The translations under genes were made by a program, and so were the position numbers. A stretch of 38,370 nucleotides of DNA, from assembly GCA_029238315.1 (NCBI GenBank), contig JAQWGI010000003.1, forward strand, positions 1 to 38,370, read 5' to 3'. The DNA is from Polaribacter sp. Its GTDB lineage: Bacteria; Bacteroidota; Bacteroidia; Flavobacteriales; Flavobacteriaceae. Each line of letters begins with the position of its first letter. Positions within the stretch are counted from its first letter, which is position 1. The notes beneath the pieces were generated by a model. The model was not told where the DNA came from. It made no database searches and saw nothing but the letters and a program-made list of their open reading frames with translations. Below are positions 1-10,600 of the stretch, one piece after another.

Positions 1-291
<291 letters not shown>

Positions 292-306
292 CAAACAGTG
301 AAATGT

Positions 307-365
307 CATCAAGTCTATAAAAGACTTGATGGCAATCATATATTTAGAAGCCTCTTATTTAGAGG
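307..365 (+). other. Two hairpins in the rpoB-rpoC spacer
   Basis: A perfect 10-bp inverted repeat (CATCAAGTCT at 307-316, AGACTTGATG at 322-331, loop 317-321) is followed by a shorter stem (CCTCT at 351-355, AGAGG at 361-365). The first has no T-run and the second only a short T5 stretch at 369-373. They look more like a processing or attenuation region inside the rpoBC transcript than a full terminator. Confidence 0.6.
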
Positions 366-398
366 TCATTTTTACAATTTTAATTCGAATCCATTATC

Positions 399-3300
399 AT
401 GGCAAGAAAAAACGAGAAGTACACTGTAAAAAAGTTTAATAAAATCTCAATTGGATTATCATCTCCAGAATCTATTTTAGGAATTTCTAAAGGAGAGGTG
501 TTAAAGCCAGAAACAATTAATTACCGTACACACAAACCAGAGAGAGATGGGTTATTTTGTGAGCGTATTTTTGGTCCTGTAAAAGACTTTGAATGTGCAT
601 GTGGTAAATATAAAAGAATTCGCTACAAAGGAATCGTTTGTGACCGATGTGGTGTAGAAGTAACTGAAAAGAAAGTACGTAGAGATAGAGTAGGGCACAT
701 TAATTTAGTGGTTCCTGTTGCACATATCTGGTACTTTAGATCATTACCTAACAAAATGGGATACCTTTTAGGGTTGCCATCTAAAAAGTTAGATATGATT
801 ATTTACTACGAAAGATACGTAGTAATTGCTCCAGGTATTGCTAAAAACGCTGAAGGAGAACCATTACAGAAAATGGATTTCTTAACAGAAGAAGAATACT
901 TAGACATTGCAGAAACACTTCCGCAAGAAAATCAATATTTAGATGATTCTGACCCAAATAAGTTTATCGCTAAAATGGGTGCTGAATGTTTAATTGACTT
1001 ATTAGCTCGTATCGATTTAGATGAGTTATCTTACCAATTAAGACACAAAGCAAATACAGAAACATCTAAACAACGTAAAACTGAAGCGTTAAAACGTTTA
1101 AATGTTGTAGAAGCGTTTAGAGACTCTAATAAAGAAAGAGAAAATAAACCAGAATGGATGATAATGAAGGCAATTCCGGTGATACCACCAGAATTACGTC
1201 CATTAGTTCAATTAGATGGAGGGCGTTTTGCAACTTCAGATTTAAATGATTTATACAGAAGAGTTATTATTAGAAACAATCGTTTAAAAAGATTGGTTGA
1301 AATTAAAGCTCCAGAAGTTATTTTACGTAATGAAAAACGTATGTTACAAGAATCAGTTGATTCATTATTTGATAACACACGTAAATCATCTGCAGTAAAA
1401 ACTGAATCTAACAGACCTTTAAAATCTTTATCAGATTCATTAAAAGGTAAACAAGGACGTTTCCGTCAGAATTTATTAGGAAAGCGTGTTGATTATTCTG
1501 CACGTTCTGTAATTGTTGTTGGACCAGAATTAAAGTTATTCGAATGTGGTATCCCTAAAGATATGGCTGCCGAATTATACAAGCCTTTTGTAATTAGAAA
1601 ATTAATTGAAAGAGGAATTGTAAAAACAGTAAAATCTGCAAAGAAAATTATAGACAGAAAAGAGCCTGTAGTTTGGGATATTTTAGAGAATGTTTTAAAA
1701 GGACATCCTGTATTATTAAACCGTGCTCCAACGCTTCACCGTCTAGGAATCCAAGCTTTTCAGCCAAAATTAATTGAAGGAAAAGCAATTCAATTACACC
1801 CATTAGTGTGTACGGCATTTAATGCCGATTTTGATGGAGATCAAATGGCTGTACATTTACCATTAGGACCAGAAGCTATTTTAGAAGCTCAATTATTAAT
1901 GTTGGCTTCACACAATATCTTAAACCCTGCAAATGGTGCTCCAGTAACAGTCCCTTCTCAGGATATGGTACTTGGATTATACTACATGACCAAAGAAAGA
2001 CTTTCTACAAAAGAAGTTCCAATTAAAGGAGAAGGCTTAACTTTTTATTCACCAGAAGAAGTAAACATTGCTTTTAACGAAGAAATGGTTGATTTGAATG
2101 CTGGAATTAAAGTGAGAACTTTTGATATTGATGAAAACGGAGAGCAAGTTCAAAAAATTATAAAAACAACAGTTGGTAGAGTTTTATTCAACGAAGTTGT
2201 ACCTGCAAAAGCAGGATATATTAATGAGGTATTAACAAAGAAAAACTTACGTGGTATTATTGGCGGAATTTTAAAAGCTACTGATATTCCTACTACAGGA
2301 GAATTCTTAGATAATATCAAAAACATGGGATATAAGTTTGCATTCCAAGGAGGTTTGTCATTTAGTTTAGGTGATATTATTATTCCAGAAGAAAAAACAA
2401 AAATGATTGCAGAAGCTAATGAAGAAGTGGATGGAATTATTGCAAACTATAACATGGGAATGTTAACAAACAAAGAGCGTTACAATCAGGTAATTGATAT
2501 TTGGGGTTCTACGAACAACAGATTAACAGACCTATCTATGAAACGTTTGCGTGAAGATCAACAAGGATTTAACTCAGTGTATATGATGTTAGATTCTGGA
2601 GCCCGTGGATCTAAAGAGCAAATACGTCAGTTAACAGGTATGCGTGGATTAATGGCAAAGCCTAAAAAATCTACAGCAGGTGGTGGAGAAATTATTGAAA
2701 ACCCGATTCTTTCTAACTTTAAAGAAGGGTTATCGATTTTAGAATACTTTATCTCTACACACGGTGCGCGTAAAGGATTAGCCGATACCGCATTAAAAAC
2801 TGCCGATGCAGGATATTTAACACGTCGTTTAGTAGATGTTTCTCAAGATGTAATTATCAACGAAGATGATTGTGGAACTTTAAGAGGCTTAGAAGTAATG
2901 CCATTAAAGAAAAACGATGAGATTGTTGAATCATTATCAGAAAGAATTGAAGGTCGTGTTTCTTTACAAGATGTATATGCACCCATTACAGACGAATTAT
3001 TAATTAATGCTGGTGAAGCGATTTCTTCTAAAGTAGCTGATGCAATTCAAGCATCTGGAATTGATAGAGTTCAGGTACGTTCTGCGTTAACTTGTGAGTC
3101 TAGTAGAGGAATTTGTGCAAAATGTTACGGACAGAGCTTATCTACTCGTAATAAAGTTCAAATTGGTGAAGCTGTAGGAGTTATTGCAGCACAATCTATT
3201 GGAGAACCAGGTACACAGTTAACATTAAGAACTTTCCACGTTGGAGGTGTTGCAGGAAATATTTCTGAAGACAATAAGCTAATTGCTAATTTTGAAGGTA

Positions 3301-4673
3301 AAGTTGTTATTGACGATTTACGTACCGTTAAAGGTAAGGATGCAAATGGAGAAGTAATTGATATTGTAATCTCTAGAACTGCAGAAATTAAAGTTATTGA
3401 CAAGAAAACAGGCATTACTTTAAGCACAAATAATATACCTTATGGTTCTACAATCTTTGATATGGATAGAAAAACCATTAAGAAAGGAGATGTTGTTTGT
3501 CAGTGGGATCCATTTAACGGAGTAATTGTTTCTGAATTTGGAGGTAAAGTTCGTTTTGATAATTTAGAGCAAGGAATTAATTTCCAAGTAGAAATTGATG
3601 AGCAAACTGGTTTCCAAGAAAAAGTAATTACAGATTCTAAAAACAAGAAAATTATTCCTTCTTTAATTATTGAAGATAAAGATGGTAACGCATTACGTTC
3701 TTATAGTTTACCTGTTGGTGCTCACTTAATGATTAGTGATGGCGAAAAGGTTGAACAAGGAAAAACGTTGGTTAAAATTCCACGTAAATCTGGTAAAGCA
3801 GGTGATATTACTGGAGGTTTACCTCGTGTAACTGAATTATTTGAAGCACGTAACCCTTCTAATCCAGCTGTAGTTGCAGCGATTGATGGTGTTGTTTCTT
3901 TCGGAAAAATTAAAAGAGGAAATAGAGAAATTATTGTTGAGTCTAAAACCGGAGATGTTAGAAAATACTTAATTAAGTTATCTAATCAGATTTTAGTACA
4001 AGAAAATGATTTCATTAAAGCTGGTATGCCTTTATCAGACGGAGCAATTACTCCTGTTGATATTTTGAATATTCAAGGACCATCAGCAGTTCAAGAATAC
4101 TTAGTAAACGAAATTCAAGAAGTATATCGTTTACAAGGTGTGAAAATTAACGACAAACACTTTGAGGTTGTAGTTCGTCAAATGATGCGTAAAGTAAAAA
4201 TTATTGATTCTGGAGATACATTGTTCTTAGAAAATCAATTAGTTCATAAGAACGACTTTATTGTTGAAAATGATGCTATCTATGGAATGAAAGTTGTTGA
4301 AGATGCAGGAGATTCTGAAAATTTAAAAGCAGGTCAAATCATTACTTCACGTCAGTTAAGAGATGAGAATTCTATTTTACGTAGAAATGATCAGAATTTA
4401 GCTACAGCAAGAGATGCTCAACCAGCAACAGCAGAACAAGTGTTGCAAGGTATTACAAGAGCTTCATTGCAGACTAAATCGTTTATCTCTGCGGCTTCGT
4501 TCCAGGAAACTACGAAAGTGTTAAATGAAGCAGCTGTTAATGGTAAAATAGATACTTTAGAAGGATTGAAAGAAAATGTGATTGTTGGTAAGAGAATTCC
4601 AGCAGGAACAGGTATGAGAAAATATGATCATATCATTGTAGGTCCAAAAGAAGAAATAGAAGAAAATCTATAA
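399..4673 (+). CDS. rpoC: DNA-directed RNA polymerase subunit beta'
   Basis: This is the largest catalytic subunit of RNA polymerase; at 1424 residues it has full bacterial beta' length. The N-terminal zinc ribbon is visible as C66, C68, C81 and C84. The catalytic magnesium loop NADFDGD is at residues 475-481, and the second zinc site is C825, C899, C906 and C909. The bridge-helix and trigger-loop stretches ([37 protein letters not shown]) are intact. The start is the ATG at 399. The gene lies in the rpoB operon and ends at a strong intrinsic terminator about ten bases after its stop. Nothing in it appears degraded. Confidence 0.99.
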   Translation: MARKNEKYTVKKFNKISIGLSSPESILGISKGEVLKPETINYRTHKPERDGLFCERIFGPVKDFECACGKYKRIRYKGIVCDRCGVEVTEKKVRRDRVGHINLVVPVAHIWYFRSLPNKMGYLLGLPSKKLDMIIYYERYVVIAPGIAKNAEGEPLQKMDFLTEEEYLDIAETLPQENQYLDDSDPNKFIAKMGAECLIDLLARIDLDELSYQLRHKANTETSKQRKTEALKRLNVVEAFRDSNKERENKPEWMIMKAIPVIPPELRPLVQLDGGRFATSDLNDLYRRVIIRNNRLKRLVEIKAPEVILRNEKRMLQESVDSLFDNTRKSSAVKTESNRPLKSLSDSLKGKQGRFRQNLLGKRVDYSARSVIVVGPELKLFECGIPKDMAAELYKPFVIRKLIERGIVKTVKSAKKIIDRKEPVVWDILENVLKGHPVLLNRAPTLHRLGIQAFQPKLIEGKAIQLHPLVCTAFNADFDGDQMAVHLPLGPEAILEAQLLMLASHNILNPANGAPVTVPSQDMVLGLYYMTKERLSTKEVPIKGEGLTFYSPEEVNIAFNEEMVDLNAGIKVRTFDIDENGEQVQKIIKTTVGRVLFNEVVPAKAGYINEVLTKKNLRGIIGGILKATDIPTTGEFLDNIKNMGYKFAFQGGLSFSLGDIIIPEEKTKMIAEANEEVDGIIANYNMGMLTNKERYNQVIDIWGSTNNRLTDLSMKRLREDQQGFNSVYMMLDSGARGSKEQIRQLTGMRGLMAKPKKSTAGGGEIIENPILSNFKEGLSILEYFISTHGARKGLADTALKTADAGYLTRRLVDVSQDVIINEDDCGTLRGLEVMPLKKNDEIVESLSERIEGRVSLQDVYAPITDELLINAGEAISSKVADAIQASGIDRVQVRSALTCESSRGICAKCYGQSLSTRNKVQIGEAVGVIAAQSIGEPGTQLTLRTFHVGGVAGNISEDNKLIANFEGKVVIDDLRTVKGKDANGEVIDIVISRTAEIKVIDKKTGITLSTNNIPYGSTIFDMDRKTIKKGDVVCQWDPFNGVIVSEFGGKVRFDNLEQGINFQVEIDEQTGFQEKVITDSKNKKIIPSLIIEDKDGNALRSYSLPVGAHLMISDGEKVEQGKTLVKIPRKSGKAGDITGGLPRVTELFEARNPSNPAVVAAIDGVVSFGKIKRGNREIIVESKTGDVRKYLIKLSNQILVQENDFIKAGMPLSDGAITPVDILNIQGPSAVQEYLVNEIQEVYRLQGVKINDKHFEVVVRQMMRKVKIIDSGDTLFLENQLVHKNDFIVENDAIYGMKVVEDAGDSENLKAGQIITSRQLRDENSILRRNDQNLATARDAQPATAEQVLQGITRASLQTKSFISAASFQETTKVLNEAAVNGKIDTLEGLKENVIVGKRIPAGTGMRKYDHIIVGPKEEIEENL

Positions 4674-4680
4674 ATAACTA

Positions 4681-4713
4681 AAAAGCCTACAATTTATTTG
4701 TAGGCTTTTTTTA
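4681..4713 (+). terminator. Intrinsic terminator after rpoC
   Basis: The stem GCCTACAA (4685-4692) pairs perfectly with TTGTAGGC (4698-4705), and a run of seven T follows (4706-4712). It should end most rpoBC transcripts. Confidence 0.9.
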
Positions 4714-4720
4714 TTTATGT

Positions 4721-4773
4721 CCCCTCGAGCGCAGTCGAGAGGTTTTAATTAAGGTCTCGACTGCGCTCGACCC
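4721..4773 (+). repeat. Palindromic repeat, CTCGAGCGCAGTCGAG family
   Basis: Two 16-bp arms, 4725-4740 (TCGAGCGCAGTCGAGA) and 4755-4770, are exact reverse complements around a short AT-rich centre. Each arm also holds its own small dyad (CTCGA/TCGAG around GCGCAG). It is much more GC-rich than its surroundings. Repeats with this core are, from general knowledge, scattered in flavobacterial intergenic regions (REP/MITE-like). It fills the space where a promoter for the next gene would be expected. Confidence 0.75.
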
Positions 4774-4788
4774 GACAAAATTTTTACT

Positions 4789-5103
4789 ATGGATGAAAAT
4801 AAAAAGGATCAAGGACAACAGTTAAATATAGAATTAGACGAAACTGTTGCAGAAGGAACGTATTCTAATTTAGCAATCATTAATCATTCTGTGTCAGAAT
4901 TTATTGTTGATTTTATCAATGTAATGCCTGGCGTACCAAAAGCAAAAGTAAAATCTAGAATTATATTAACACCACAACACGCAAAGCGTTTAACGAAAGC
5001 GTTGTTAGATAATGTTAATAGATTTGAACAAGCCCATGGTGAAATCAAAGATTACGAGCAACCACCGATTCCAATGAATTTTGGACCAACAGGTGAAGCA
5101 TAA
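4789..5103 (+). CDS. DUF3467 family protein
   Basis: A small cytoplasmic protein of 104 residues that I recognise as DUF3467. Residues 12-90 hold the family pattern: a YSN..IINHS..EF..DF strand-turn, then MPG.PKAKV.SRIILTP.HAK.L..AL..N...FE. No molecular function is established for the family. A gene of this type directly after rpoC is a familiar arrangement in Bacteroidota, which hints at a transcription-linked role but does not prove one. The start is the ATG at 4789, 15 bases after a palindromic repeat. No TAnnTTTG promoter box is visible between the rpoC terminator and the start, so expression may depend on read-through from rpoC. A different palindromic repeat follows the gene. Confidence 0.85.
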   Translation: MDENKKDQGQQLNIELDETVAEGTYSNLAIINHSVSEFIVDFINVMPGVPKAKVKSRIILTPQHAKRLTKALLDNVNRFEQAHGEIKDYEQPPIPMNFGPTGEA

Positions 5104-5117
5104 AAACAAAAGCAATT

Positions 5118-5185
5118 GTCATTCCTGCGTAGGCAAGAATCTAAAGCATCATCTTAATATGGATTCCTGCCTTCGCAGGAATGAC
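5118..5185 (+). repeat. Palindromic repeat, GTCATTCCTGCG...AGGAATGAC family
   Basis: The arms 5118-5141 and 5162-5185 are 24-base reverse complements with two mismatches. They are separated by about 20 AT-rich bases. The sequence type (GTCATTCCTGCG-AGGC-GAATC) is a widespread bacterial intergenic repeat and is unrelated to the repeat on the other side of the DUF3467 gene. Confidence 0.75.
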
Positions 5186-5198
5186 ATAAAAGAAACTA

Positions 5199-5230
5199 AA
5201 AAACCGAAACGATTTACTTTCGGTTTTTTT
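5199..5230 (+). terminator. Intrinsic terminator after the DUF3467 gene
   Basis: AACCGAAA (5202-5209) pairs with TTTCGGTT (5218-5225) and is followed by T5. The same stem type recurs at 31961-31981. Confidence 0.85.
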
Positions 5231-5368
5231 ATGTGAATTTTTATTTTTTTGATAACGATAACACGATTATATAACGTTTTGAAACAGAATTAAGTTCAGC
5301 ACAAGTGTTTTATAATTGTACTTAGCTTAAAGTTAATTCATATAATTTAAATAAGTTCAAAAAAAAAA

Positions 5369-6430
5369 TTAAACAGTTCTTGTTTTATTTAGTAGGTAAA
5401 AATCAGCCAAAACCAAAGCGGTTAATGCTTCTACAATAGGAATTGCTCTAGGAACCACACAAGGGTCGTGCCTTCCTTTACCATGAATTTCTGTTAGATT
5501 TCCTTCAGAATCTATGGTTTGTTGATTTTGCATTATGGTAGCAACTGGTTTAAAAGCAACACGAAAATAAATATCCATTCCGTTGCTAATTCCGCCTTGA
5601 ATTCCGCCAGACAAATTACTGTCAGTTTTCCCAGTAGCATTAAAAGTATCATTATGCTCGCTTCCTAACATTTTTGCACCACAAAATCCGCTACCAAACT
5701 CAAAGCCTTTTACAGCATTAATAGATAACATTGCTTTTCCTAATTCTGCATGCAATTTATTAAAAATAGGTTCTCCTAATCCAATAGGAATATTTTGTGC
5801 AACACACGTAATTGTTCCGCCAATTGTATCGCCAGTTTTTTTAATTTCCTTAATTTTAGTAATCATTTTTCCAGCAGAAATAGCATCTGGACAACGCACA
5901 ATATTATCATCCGTTTTAGAAAAATCTAATTCTTGGTACGGTTTATCAATAAAGATATGGCCTACTGAAGAAGTAAATGCATTGATATTTATGTGTGCAA
6001 TTAATTGTTTTGCCAATGCTCCTGCAACAACCCAATTAGCGGTTTCTCTTGCAGAAGCTCTTCCGCCACCACGATAATCTCGTGTGCCAAACTTTTTGTC
6101 ATACGTATAATCTGCGTGAGAAGGGCGATAAATATTTGTGTTATGAGAATAATCTTTTGATTTTTGATTGGTATTTTGAATCTGAAAACCAATTGATGTT
6201 CCAGTAGTAATTCCCTCAAAAATACCTGATAAGAATTGAACTGTATCTGGCTCTTTACGTTGTGTAACAATGGCAGATTGTCCTGGTTTACGTCTGTCTA
6301 ATTCTTTCTGAATAGCTTTAAAATCAACTTTCATTCCGGCAGGAAAACCATCAATAACTCCGCCAATTGCAACTCCATGAGATTCTCCATAAGTTGTTAG
6401 TTTTAGTAAGTTTCCGAAAGTATTAAACAT
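5369..6430 (-). CDS. aroC: Chorismate synthase
   Basis: Catalyses the last step of the shikimate pathway, EPSP to chorismate, using reduced FMN in the cytoplasm. The 353-residue protein has the usual length. It shows the family signatures GESHG (15-19), RRKPGQS (46-52), HADYT (105-109), [13 protein letters not shown] (118-130), [11 protein letters not shown] and [10 protein letters not shown] (319-328). The histidines of GESHG and GRHD match the known general-acid histidines. The start ATG is at 6430; the permease gene lies 42 bases upstream on the same strand, so the two are probably co-transcribed. No intrinsic terminator is visible between its stop and the DUF3467 terminator. Confidence 0.97.
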   Translation of the reverse strand: MFNTFGNLLKLTTYGESHGVAIGGVIDGFPAGMKVDFKAIQKELDRRKPGQSAIVTQRKEPDTVQFLSGIFEGITTGTSIGFQIQNTNQKSKDYSHNTNIYRPSHADYTYDKKFGTRDYRGGGRASARETANWVVAGALAKQLIAHININAFTSSVGHIFIDKPYQELDFSKTDDNIVRCPDAISAGKMITKIKEIKKTGDTIGGTITCVAQNIPIGLGEPIFNKLHAELGKAMLSINAVKGFEFGSGFCGAKMLGSEHNDTFNATGKTDSNLSGGIQGGISNGMDIYFRVAFKPVATIMQNQQTIDSEGNLTEIHGKGRHDPCVVPRAIPIVEALTALVLADFYLLNKTRTV

Positions 6431-6472
6431 TGATTTTGATTTTAATATTCAAAGCGAAGTTACTCTATTTTA

Positions 6473-7216
6473 TTAGAAAAACCACAATTTGATGGCCATA
6501 ATACTAACCACAATTACTAAAAATAGTTTAATAAATCCATCACCTTTTTTAACAGAAAAACGACTTGAAAACCAAGCTCCTAAAGAAGTTCCGATAGCCA
6601 TAATTAAACCCATTTTCCAATTAACCTTATCATTTAAGACAAAGACCATTAATGCAGCCGACATGTATATTATAATGATAATTGCTTTTGTGGCATTTGA
6701 TTTCACCAAAGATAATCGGTTAAAAAAATGCATAAATAAAATTAAAACAAACCCTAAGCCAGCGTTAATAAAACCTCCATAAATTCCAAAAATAAAAAAA
6801 GCAACACAACTAATCCATAGGTGTTTTCCAGTTGTACGTTCTAAAAGTTCTTTTGTTTTTAGTTTTGGTTTAAATGCAATAATTAAAACAACTGCAATCA
6901 TTACAAAAGAAAGTACTTTGTTAAAAGTTTCACCTTTGATATCAACCGCAATTTGCGCACCAATTAATGAACCAATCAAAGCAGAAACCCCCATGTAAAT
7001 GCTAAATGGAAAAGTGGTAATTCCTTTACTTTTAAAGCCTGCAGAACCCGCTAGCATTTGAATTACAATTCCAATTCTATTAGTACCATTTGCTACATTT
7101 GGTGGCAATCCTAAAAAAATCAAAACAGGTAATGTTAATAAAGAACCACCGCCAGCAATTGTGTTAATAAAACCAGCAATAAATCCTACAACAATTAATA
7201 AAATGAAGTCTAACAT
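6473..7216 (-). CDS. TSUP (TauE/SafE) family membrane permease
   Basis: A 247-residue integral inner-membrane protein with about eight hydrophobic helices. The N-terminal signature GFIAGFINTIAGGGSLLTLP and the mid-protein repeat GIYGGFINAGLGF are the two halves of the TauE/SafE (sulfite exporter) duplication. Members move sulfite, sulfonates or other organic anions; the substrate here cannot be told from sequence. The start is the ATG at 7214-7216. It precedes aroC by 42 bases on the same strand. A long inverted repeat lies 27-67 bases upstream of its start and may take part in its control. Confidence 0.9.
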   Translation of the reverse strand: MLDFILLIVVGFIAGFINTIAGGGSLLTLPVLIFLGLPPNVANGTNRIGIVIQMLAGSAGFKSKGITTFPFSIYMGVSALIGSLIGAQIAVDIKGETFNKVLSFVMIAVVLIIAFKPKLKTKELLERTTGKHLWISCVAFFIFGIYGGFINAGLGFVLILFMHFFNRLSLVKSNATKAIIIIIYMSAALMVFVLNDKVNWKMGLIMAIGTSLGAWFSSRFSVKKGDGFIKLFLVIVVSIMAIKLWFF

Positions 7217-7242
7217 GTTTTAGTAATTTGATTGTAAAAGTA

Positions 7243-7283
7243 TTACAATTATTATAGAAATGATCTAAAAAAAATAATTGTAA
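7243..7283. promoter_or_regulatory. Inverted repeat upstream of the TSUP permease gene
   Basis: TTACAATTATT (7243-7253) and AATAATTGTAA (7273-7283) are perfect 11-bp reverse complements with a 19-base centre. They lie between the divergent permease and tRNA-Ser genes. There is no T-run, so an operator or leader structure is more likely than a terminator. Confidence 0.45.
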
Positions 7284-7321
7284 AAAAGTGTAATTTTCTT
7301 TTAGATACTCAAAAAAGATTC

Positions 7322-7329
7322 TATATTTG
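7322..7329 (+). promoter_or_regulatory. -7 box of tRNA-Ser(UGA) promoter
   Basis: TATATTTG is a perfect match to the Bacteroidota TAnnTTTG box. It is followed by CATCCGCA at the likely start point, 35 bases before the mature tRNA. No clear -33 TTG is seen. Confidence 0.7.
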
Positions 7330-7363
7330 CATCCGCATTCAGGGAATACCTGATGAGACACTT

Positions 7364-7448
7364 GGAGAATTGGCAGAGTGGTCGAATGCGGCAGTCTTGA
7401 AAACTGTTGACTGTAACAGGTCCGGGGGTTCGAATCCCTCATTCTCCG
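7364..7448 (+). tRNA. tRNA-Ser, anticodon UGA
   Basis: The acceptor stem is GGAGAAT (7364-7370) paired with ATTCTCC (7441-7447), with discriminator G at 7448. The anticodon loop is CTTGAAA (7396-7402) with anticodon TGA at 7398-7400, on a GCAGT/ACTGT stem. The long variable arm typical of class II serine tRNA is present, and the T-loop is GGTTCGAATCC. CCA is not encoded. An antisense reading frame across it gives the familiar [10 protein letters not shown] artefact protein, which is not a gene. Confidence 0.97.
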
Positions 7449-7471
7449 CAACCAAGCGCAAAGCTTGAAAT

Positions 7472-7510
7472 AAAAAACCACCAAGTTTACTTGAGTGGTT
7501 TTTATTTTTT
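7472..7510 (+). terminator. Intrinsic terminator after tRNA-Ser(UGA)
   Basis: AAACCAC (7475-7481) plus CAAG (7482-7485) pair with CTTG (7490-7493) and GTGGTTT (7495-7501), with one bulged A. A T-rich tail follows. Confidence 0.85.
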
Positions 7511-7580
7511 TAAGACGTTGGCATTTAAAAAAAATGCTGTATGAGGGCTGTTGGAACAAAAACCCACAACAATTTGTAAA

Positions 7581-7610
7581 ATAAACCTCACAATTTATTG
7601 TGAGGTTTAT
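7581..7610. terminator. Bidirectional hairpin terminator
   Basis: ATAAACCTCACAA (7581-7593) and TTGTGAGGTTTAT (7598-7610) form a perfect 13-bp stem with loop TTTA. It lies 31 bases after the stop of the large minus-strand gene at 7641. It nearly matches the hairpin at 13849-13876. Confidence 0.8.
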
Positions 7611-7640
7611 TGTTTTTTAAAGTGAAGTTTTATCCTGTAT

Positions 7641-10600
7641 CTATTTTTTAATAAATTTCACATTCAAATTTTCTTCACCTGCTTTAAGATTAAGTATATA
7701 AATTCCTGTTTTTAGTGCTGATACATCTAGGGTAAATAGAGTTTGTAGCCTATTGCTTTTTTTAGTTAAAATCTCACGTCCATTTAAATCACTTACAGAA
7801 ACACTTTTAATTATTAAATTTTCCCTTTGTTTTATTTTAAGAATGTCAGCTGTCGGATTTGGATATAAAGAGAAATATGTATTAAAATCTAAAGTCTCTA
7901 GACTTAAGCTCTTTCCAATTTTAGTTATTTCATTTCCTGTTTTTTTGTAATATATTATTTCTGGTGCCCCTGGGTTACCATTTGGATCTATTACTGTTAA
8001 ACTAAACTTGTAAATTCCATCTGAAAGCGATGTAAGTTTTAGATTGCTTAGTTTAGTAGTTTCTGAGGTTAAACTTCCTGTTAAATTAATACTATTATTG
8101 GTTTTTGATTTTGCAGCGGTTGTTTTTTCAATATTTAGGTCAAATTCTCCACCTACGTCTATAGTTTCTATGACCACATCAATCACAAAGTCATCTAAAG
8201 AACTTTTACCATCATTTTGTAAGTTAGATTGGCTATAATATGATTTTGGTAGTACGGTGTCTTTGATGTAATCTGTTGTTTTTGTTGCAATTAACCTGCT
8301 TTCAGAGTCTGTTACTTGAACCGTTAATTTGATTACGCCTTCTAAAACTCCCTGTGTATTAATTGAATTTACAACAATACTATCATTCTCAAAAACACCT
8401 TCACCTCTAACAACAGTACCTCCCATTAGGCTATATATAGTGTATACATAATTTTTGTCTTTACAAGGTTTACACTCCATTACAGCAGATATATTACTTA
8501 CATTTAAGGCATTTACCACTTTGTCTGTAATTTCTATATCTAAAGGCTTTGTTAATTGTACATCAGATTTTATAATATCAAAACGTACATACTCTACAAA
8601 TGAATAGTTTTTCCAATTTCCTGCTTTATCTTCTACACGAGCAGACGCCATGCCCCATTGTCCAGGAGGAGAACCTTTTGGAAGTAGTAAATTAAAATTA
8701 TATGTTTTCCAGTTACTATTGTTTTCTGGAAGCTGATTACCGGTGTCAAACCCTGGATGATTCATGGTTGCATTTCCAGATTGATACCCATGAATTCCTC
8801 CTAGTGGATCTCTTAATGTAAAAGATACACCACTTATTCCTGCTTCATGCCCAGCAAAATTAGACAGATCTCTAGCAATTAATGTAATATTTACCCTTGT
8901 TTCTCCATCTGGAGCAGATGGGTTTGTAGGTTCTGCGGTAATTGTAATATTATTTAAGTCTATTTCTGGCTTTAAACTATCTGGATATAGAGTTTCTATA
9001 TAGATACTATCTCTAACTTCTTTAAACTCTTTAAGTTTTCTTAATTCTGGTATTATGTAGTCTGCAGTATCTTTAACATGATAAACTTTTCCTTCATTAC
9101 CAGCGATGTCCTCTACAAAAGAGTAGGTAGTAGAGTAGTAACCAGATTGTAGATAATCATATAGAAGTAAATACATTTCAAAATTCTTATTAGAATTAAA
9201 ACCATTATCCATATTTCTATTTTCATTAACAATGACTGGTCCTTGTATATCTCTTTCATATACTTCTTCGTCATTTTCATTAGGAACTTTTAGTCTTGCA
9301 TAACCTCTACTAGAAGGGCTTTCATCATAATGAGAAAAACTAATTTTTAGCGCTCTCATTTCTTCTCCATTTTCATCTAATGTTCCACTTACATCTCCTG
9401 TTGTAAATTTATCTGTAACTATTTCATACGAATAATCATAATTATAAGCAGGTGCTAAAATATCTTCTAAAGGATTTTCGATATACAATTTCATACCAAC
9501 CGTAGAAGTATTTTCATAGCGCATGTTTCCAGTAGGATCTGTTACTTTGAAAGAAGCTAAAGACCAATATCCGCTTTTTTCTAATTTACTAAAAGTTGTA
9601 GTTCCGATCAGAACAGAATCTTGTTCTTGACCATTTTCTGGATACAATGCTAAATCATGAATACTTCCAGTACTGGATGCAAATCTTAATTCTGCTCCAT
9701 TTGCGCCATCTATTTTTGGATCTGTAGAGTTTAACGTAGCTCTAATGGTAACCTCTTTATCTTCTTCTGATTTTCCTTTAACATCTAATTCTATTTTTGT
9801 AATTTTTCCTGGAAATGTATAGTCTGGGAATAAATTATACACTATAAAAGTTAAATCTTCTCTAATTTGAGCAATGTATCGAGTTCCGTGCATAACTCGA
9901 TCTCGAACAAACTCATATTTTCTTACAGAAACTGAGCGTAATGCATTTGGATTTGTTAAATAGAATGCAATAGATTCTGCCATATCTTCATTTGGGTTTT
10001 TTAAATGTGCATATGCAGAAACAGCTTCAGTAGTATTGGTTGTAGACCATCCGCTTGCAGCTGTAGGATCTTTAAACCAACCTCCTAAGTCTGCCCAATC
10101 ATCTTTTAACTGTTGATCAAAAGTATATGCCCATAAAAAGTGTGCTTTTTCATGCAAGATTAGCCTTCTATGATCGTTGATGCTACCACCATTAAAGGCT
10201 TTAGACATAAATTCTATTACATGCAAACCAGACCAAGCAATAGCGGCAGCTGGAGGCATTGTTGGATTGTCTTGCCCATCAATTCTTCTTACTAAATATT
10301 TTAAGCCTTCTTGTTTATGAAATCCTTCAGGTAATTCTTCTAGCATTGCAAGTATTTCTAACTTTTCTGTTTTATAAAACTCTTGAAAATTACTGGCATC
10401 CTCACTCATTATATCTTCTGTTTCCTGATTAGGCTTCATAAATTTCACTCCAAAACGTTCTGCTGCAAGCCAATTTAGAACGTTTTCGTTATTTGCAAAA
10501 TCTGTAATAAAACGAACTACGACATGGTACAATCTCTTAGAGAAAAACTTTCCCTTTATACCATCTATCGTAACAATTTGAGGTTCTGCATAGGTAAATG

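Noticed and set aside
3158..3427. 89-residue minus-strand frame inside rpoC
   Set aside because: It is the shadow of the conserved rpoC frame, with no promoter or family resemblance. The same applies to the other frames inside gyrA, accA, clpC, aroC, thiolase and the Mo subunit.
7164..7559. 131-residue minus-strand frame crossing tRNA-Ser(UGA)
   Set aside because: Its middle is the antisense of the tRNA (the well-known [10 protein letters not shown] artefact), and it overlaps the permease start.
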